The position numbers were made by a program, and so were the translations under genes. From Lingula anatina (lineage: Eukaryota > Brachiopoda > Lingulata > Lingulida > Lingulidae), in contig NW_019773649.1 in assembly GCF_001039355.2 (NCBI RefSeq), positions 1-30,474 on the forward strand: DNA of 30,474 nt. The letters run 5' to 3'. The notes under the pieces are model-generated. The model had not been told where the DNA came from and ran no database searches. It saw only the letters and a program-made list of their open reading frames with translations. Position 1 is the stretch's first letter. Each line of letters starts with the position of its first letter. Below, in pieces: positions 30,331-30,474 of the stretch.

Positions 30331-30474
30331 ATTAATTTTTTTTTTTGGCTGTATGTCAATCCTAAGAATCATTCTTGTAACTTAACAAAATACAGAAAAT
30401 GTTACAAAGTAAGAGTACAGGGCTCCTGGCAGATGGGAGTGATAAGTCACAACTTGAAAATGCCAGTATAGCAC
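29490..30474 (-). other. COPA: COPA intron reaching the window edge
   Basis: 985 bases without the next upstream exon (which should carry the family's YPNRNW region). It has a TATCTA/TA microsatellite at about 30281-30331. The open frame at 30235-30471 is an artefact of that repeat. Confidence 0.7.
30281..30331. repeat. TATCTA / TA microsatellite
   Basis: A run of TATCTA units ending in TA units, in COPA intronic sequence. Confidence 0.9.

Noticed and set aside
1-30474. CRISPR arrays, operons, phage, insertion sequences or tRNA/rRNA genes
   Set aside because: Direct repeats seen are microsatellites or one tandem duplication; all strong genes are spliced animal genes, and I recognised no tRNA or rRNA structure by eye. 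A covariance-model search would settle small RNAs.

Overview
The window is animal nuclear DNA. It is AT-rich, its genes are split by short GT-AG introns, and it carries microsatellites and small fold-back (MITE-like) elements. The protein families and the style of the repeats suggest a lophotrochozoan, most likely a mollusc. That assignment is inference and no single marker fixes the species. I see no bacterial, viral, CRISPR or operon-like content.

Layout, left to right. (1) 934-6591, plus: a tetraspanin of the TSPAN13/31 type. Its N-terminal exon lies off the left edge, and it has two alternative last exons (3904-3978 and 6517-6591) that encode related 24-residue tails. Several inverted-repeat elements sit in and just after this gene. 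(2) 7136-10223: intergenic, with three more inverted-repeat or repeat-like elements. (3) 10568-13580, plus: an IAH1-type GDSL/SGNH esterase of six exons and 240 residues. Its promoter plus first exon is tandemly duplicated; the second copy (11206-11256) keeps a start codon and splice donor but changes the GDSL motif to GSSS. (4) 14151-21063, minus: an ENPP6-type choline-specific glycerophosphodiesterase of eight exons and 455 residues, with all catalytic residues visible and one GC-AG intron. It lies tail-to-tail with IAH1. (5) 23354-24352, minus: a type II membrane GT32-type (DXD) glycosyltransferase with an uninterrupted 332-residue reading frame. (6) 27135-29489, minus: the last six coding exons of coatomer subunit alpha (COPA); the rest of the gene lies off the right edge.

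The genes are unrelated housekeeping or metabolic genes (membrane scaffold, ester hydrolysis, choline lipid turnover, glycosylation, Golgi-ER vesicle coat) with no sign of a shared pathway. I found no new multi-gene system. The parts most worth a second look are the duplicated alternative exons at the 3' end of the tetraspanin and the 5' end of IAH1, the GC-AG intron in ENPP6, and a roughly 280-base fold-back in the tetraspanin 3' UTR. Exon edges were read by eye from splice sites, reading phase and recalled family sequences; no alignment or transcript data were available.
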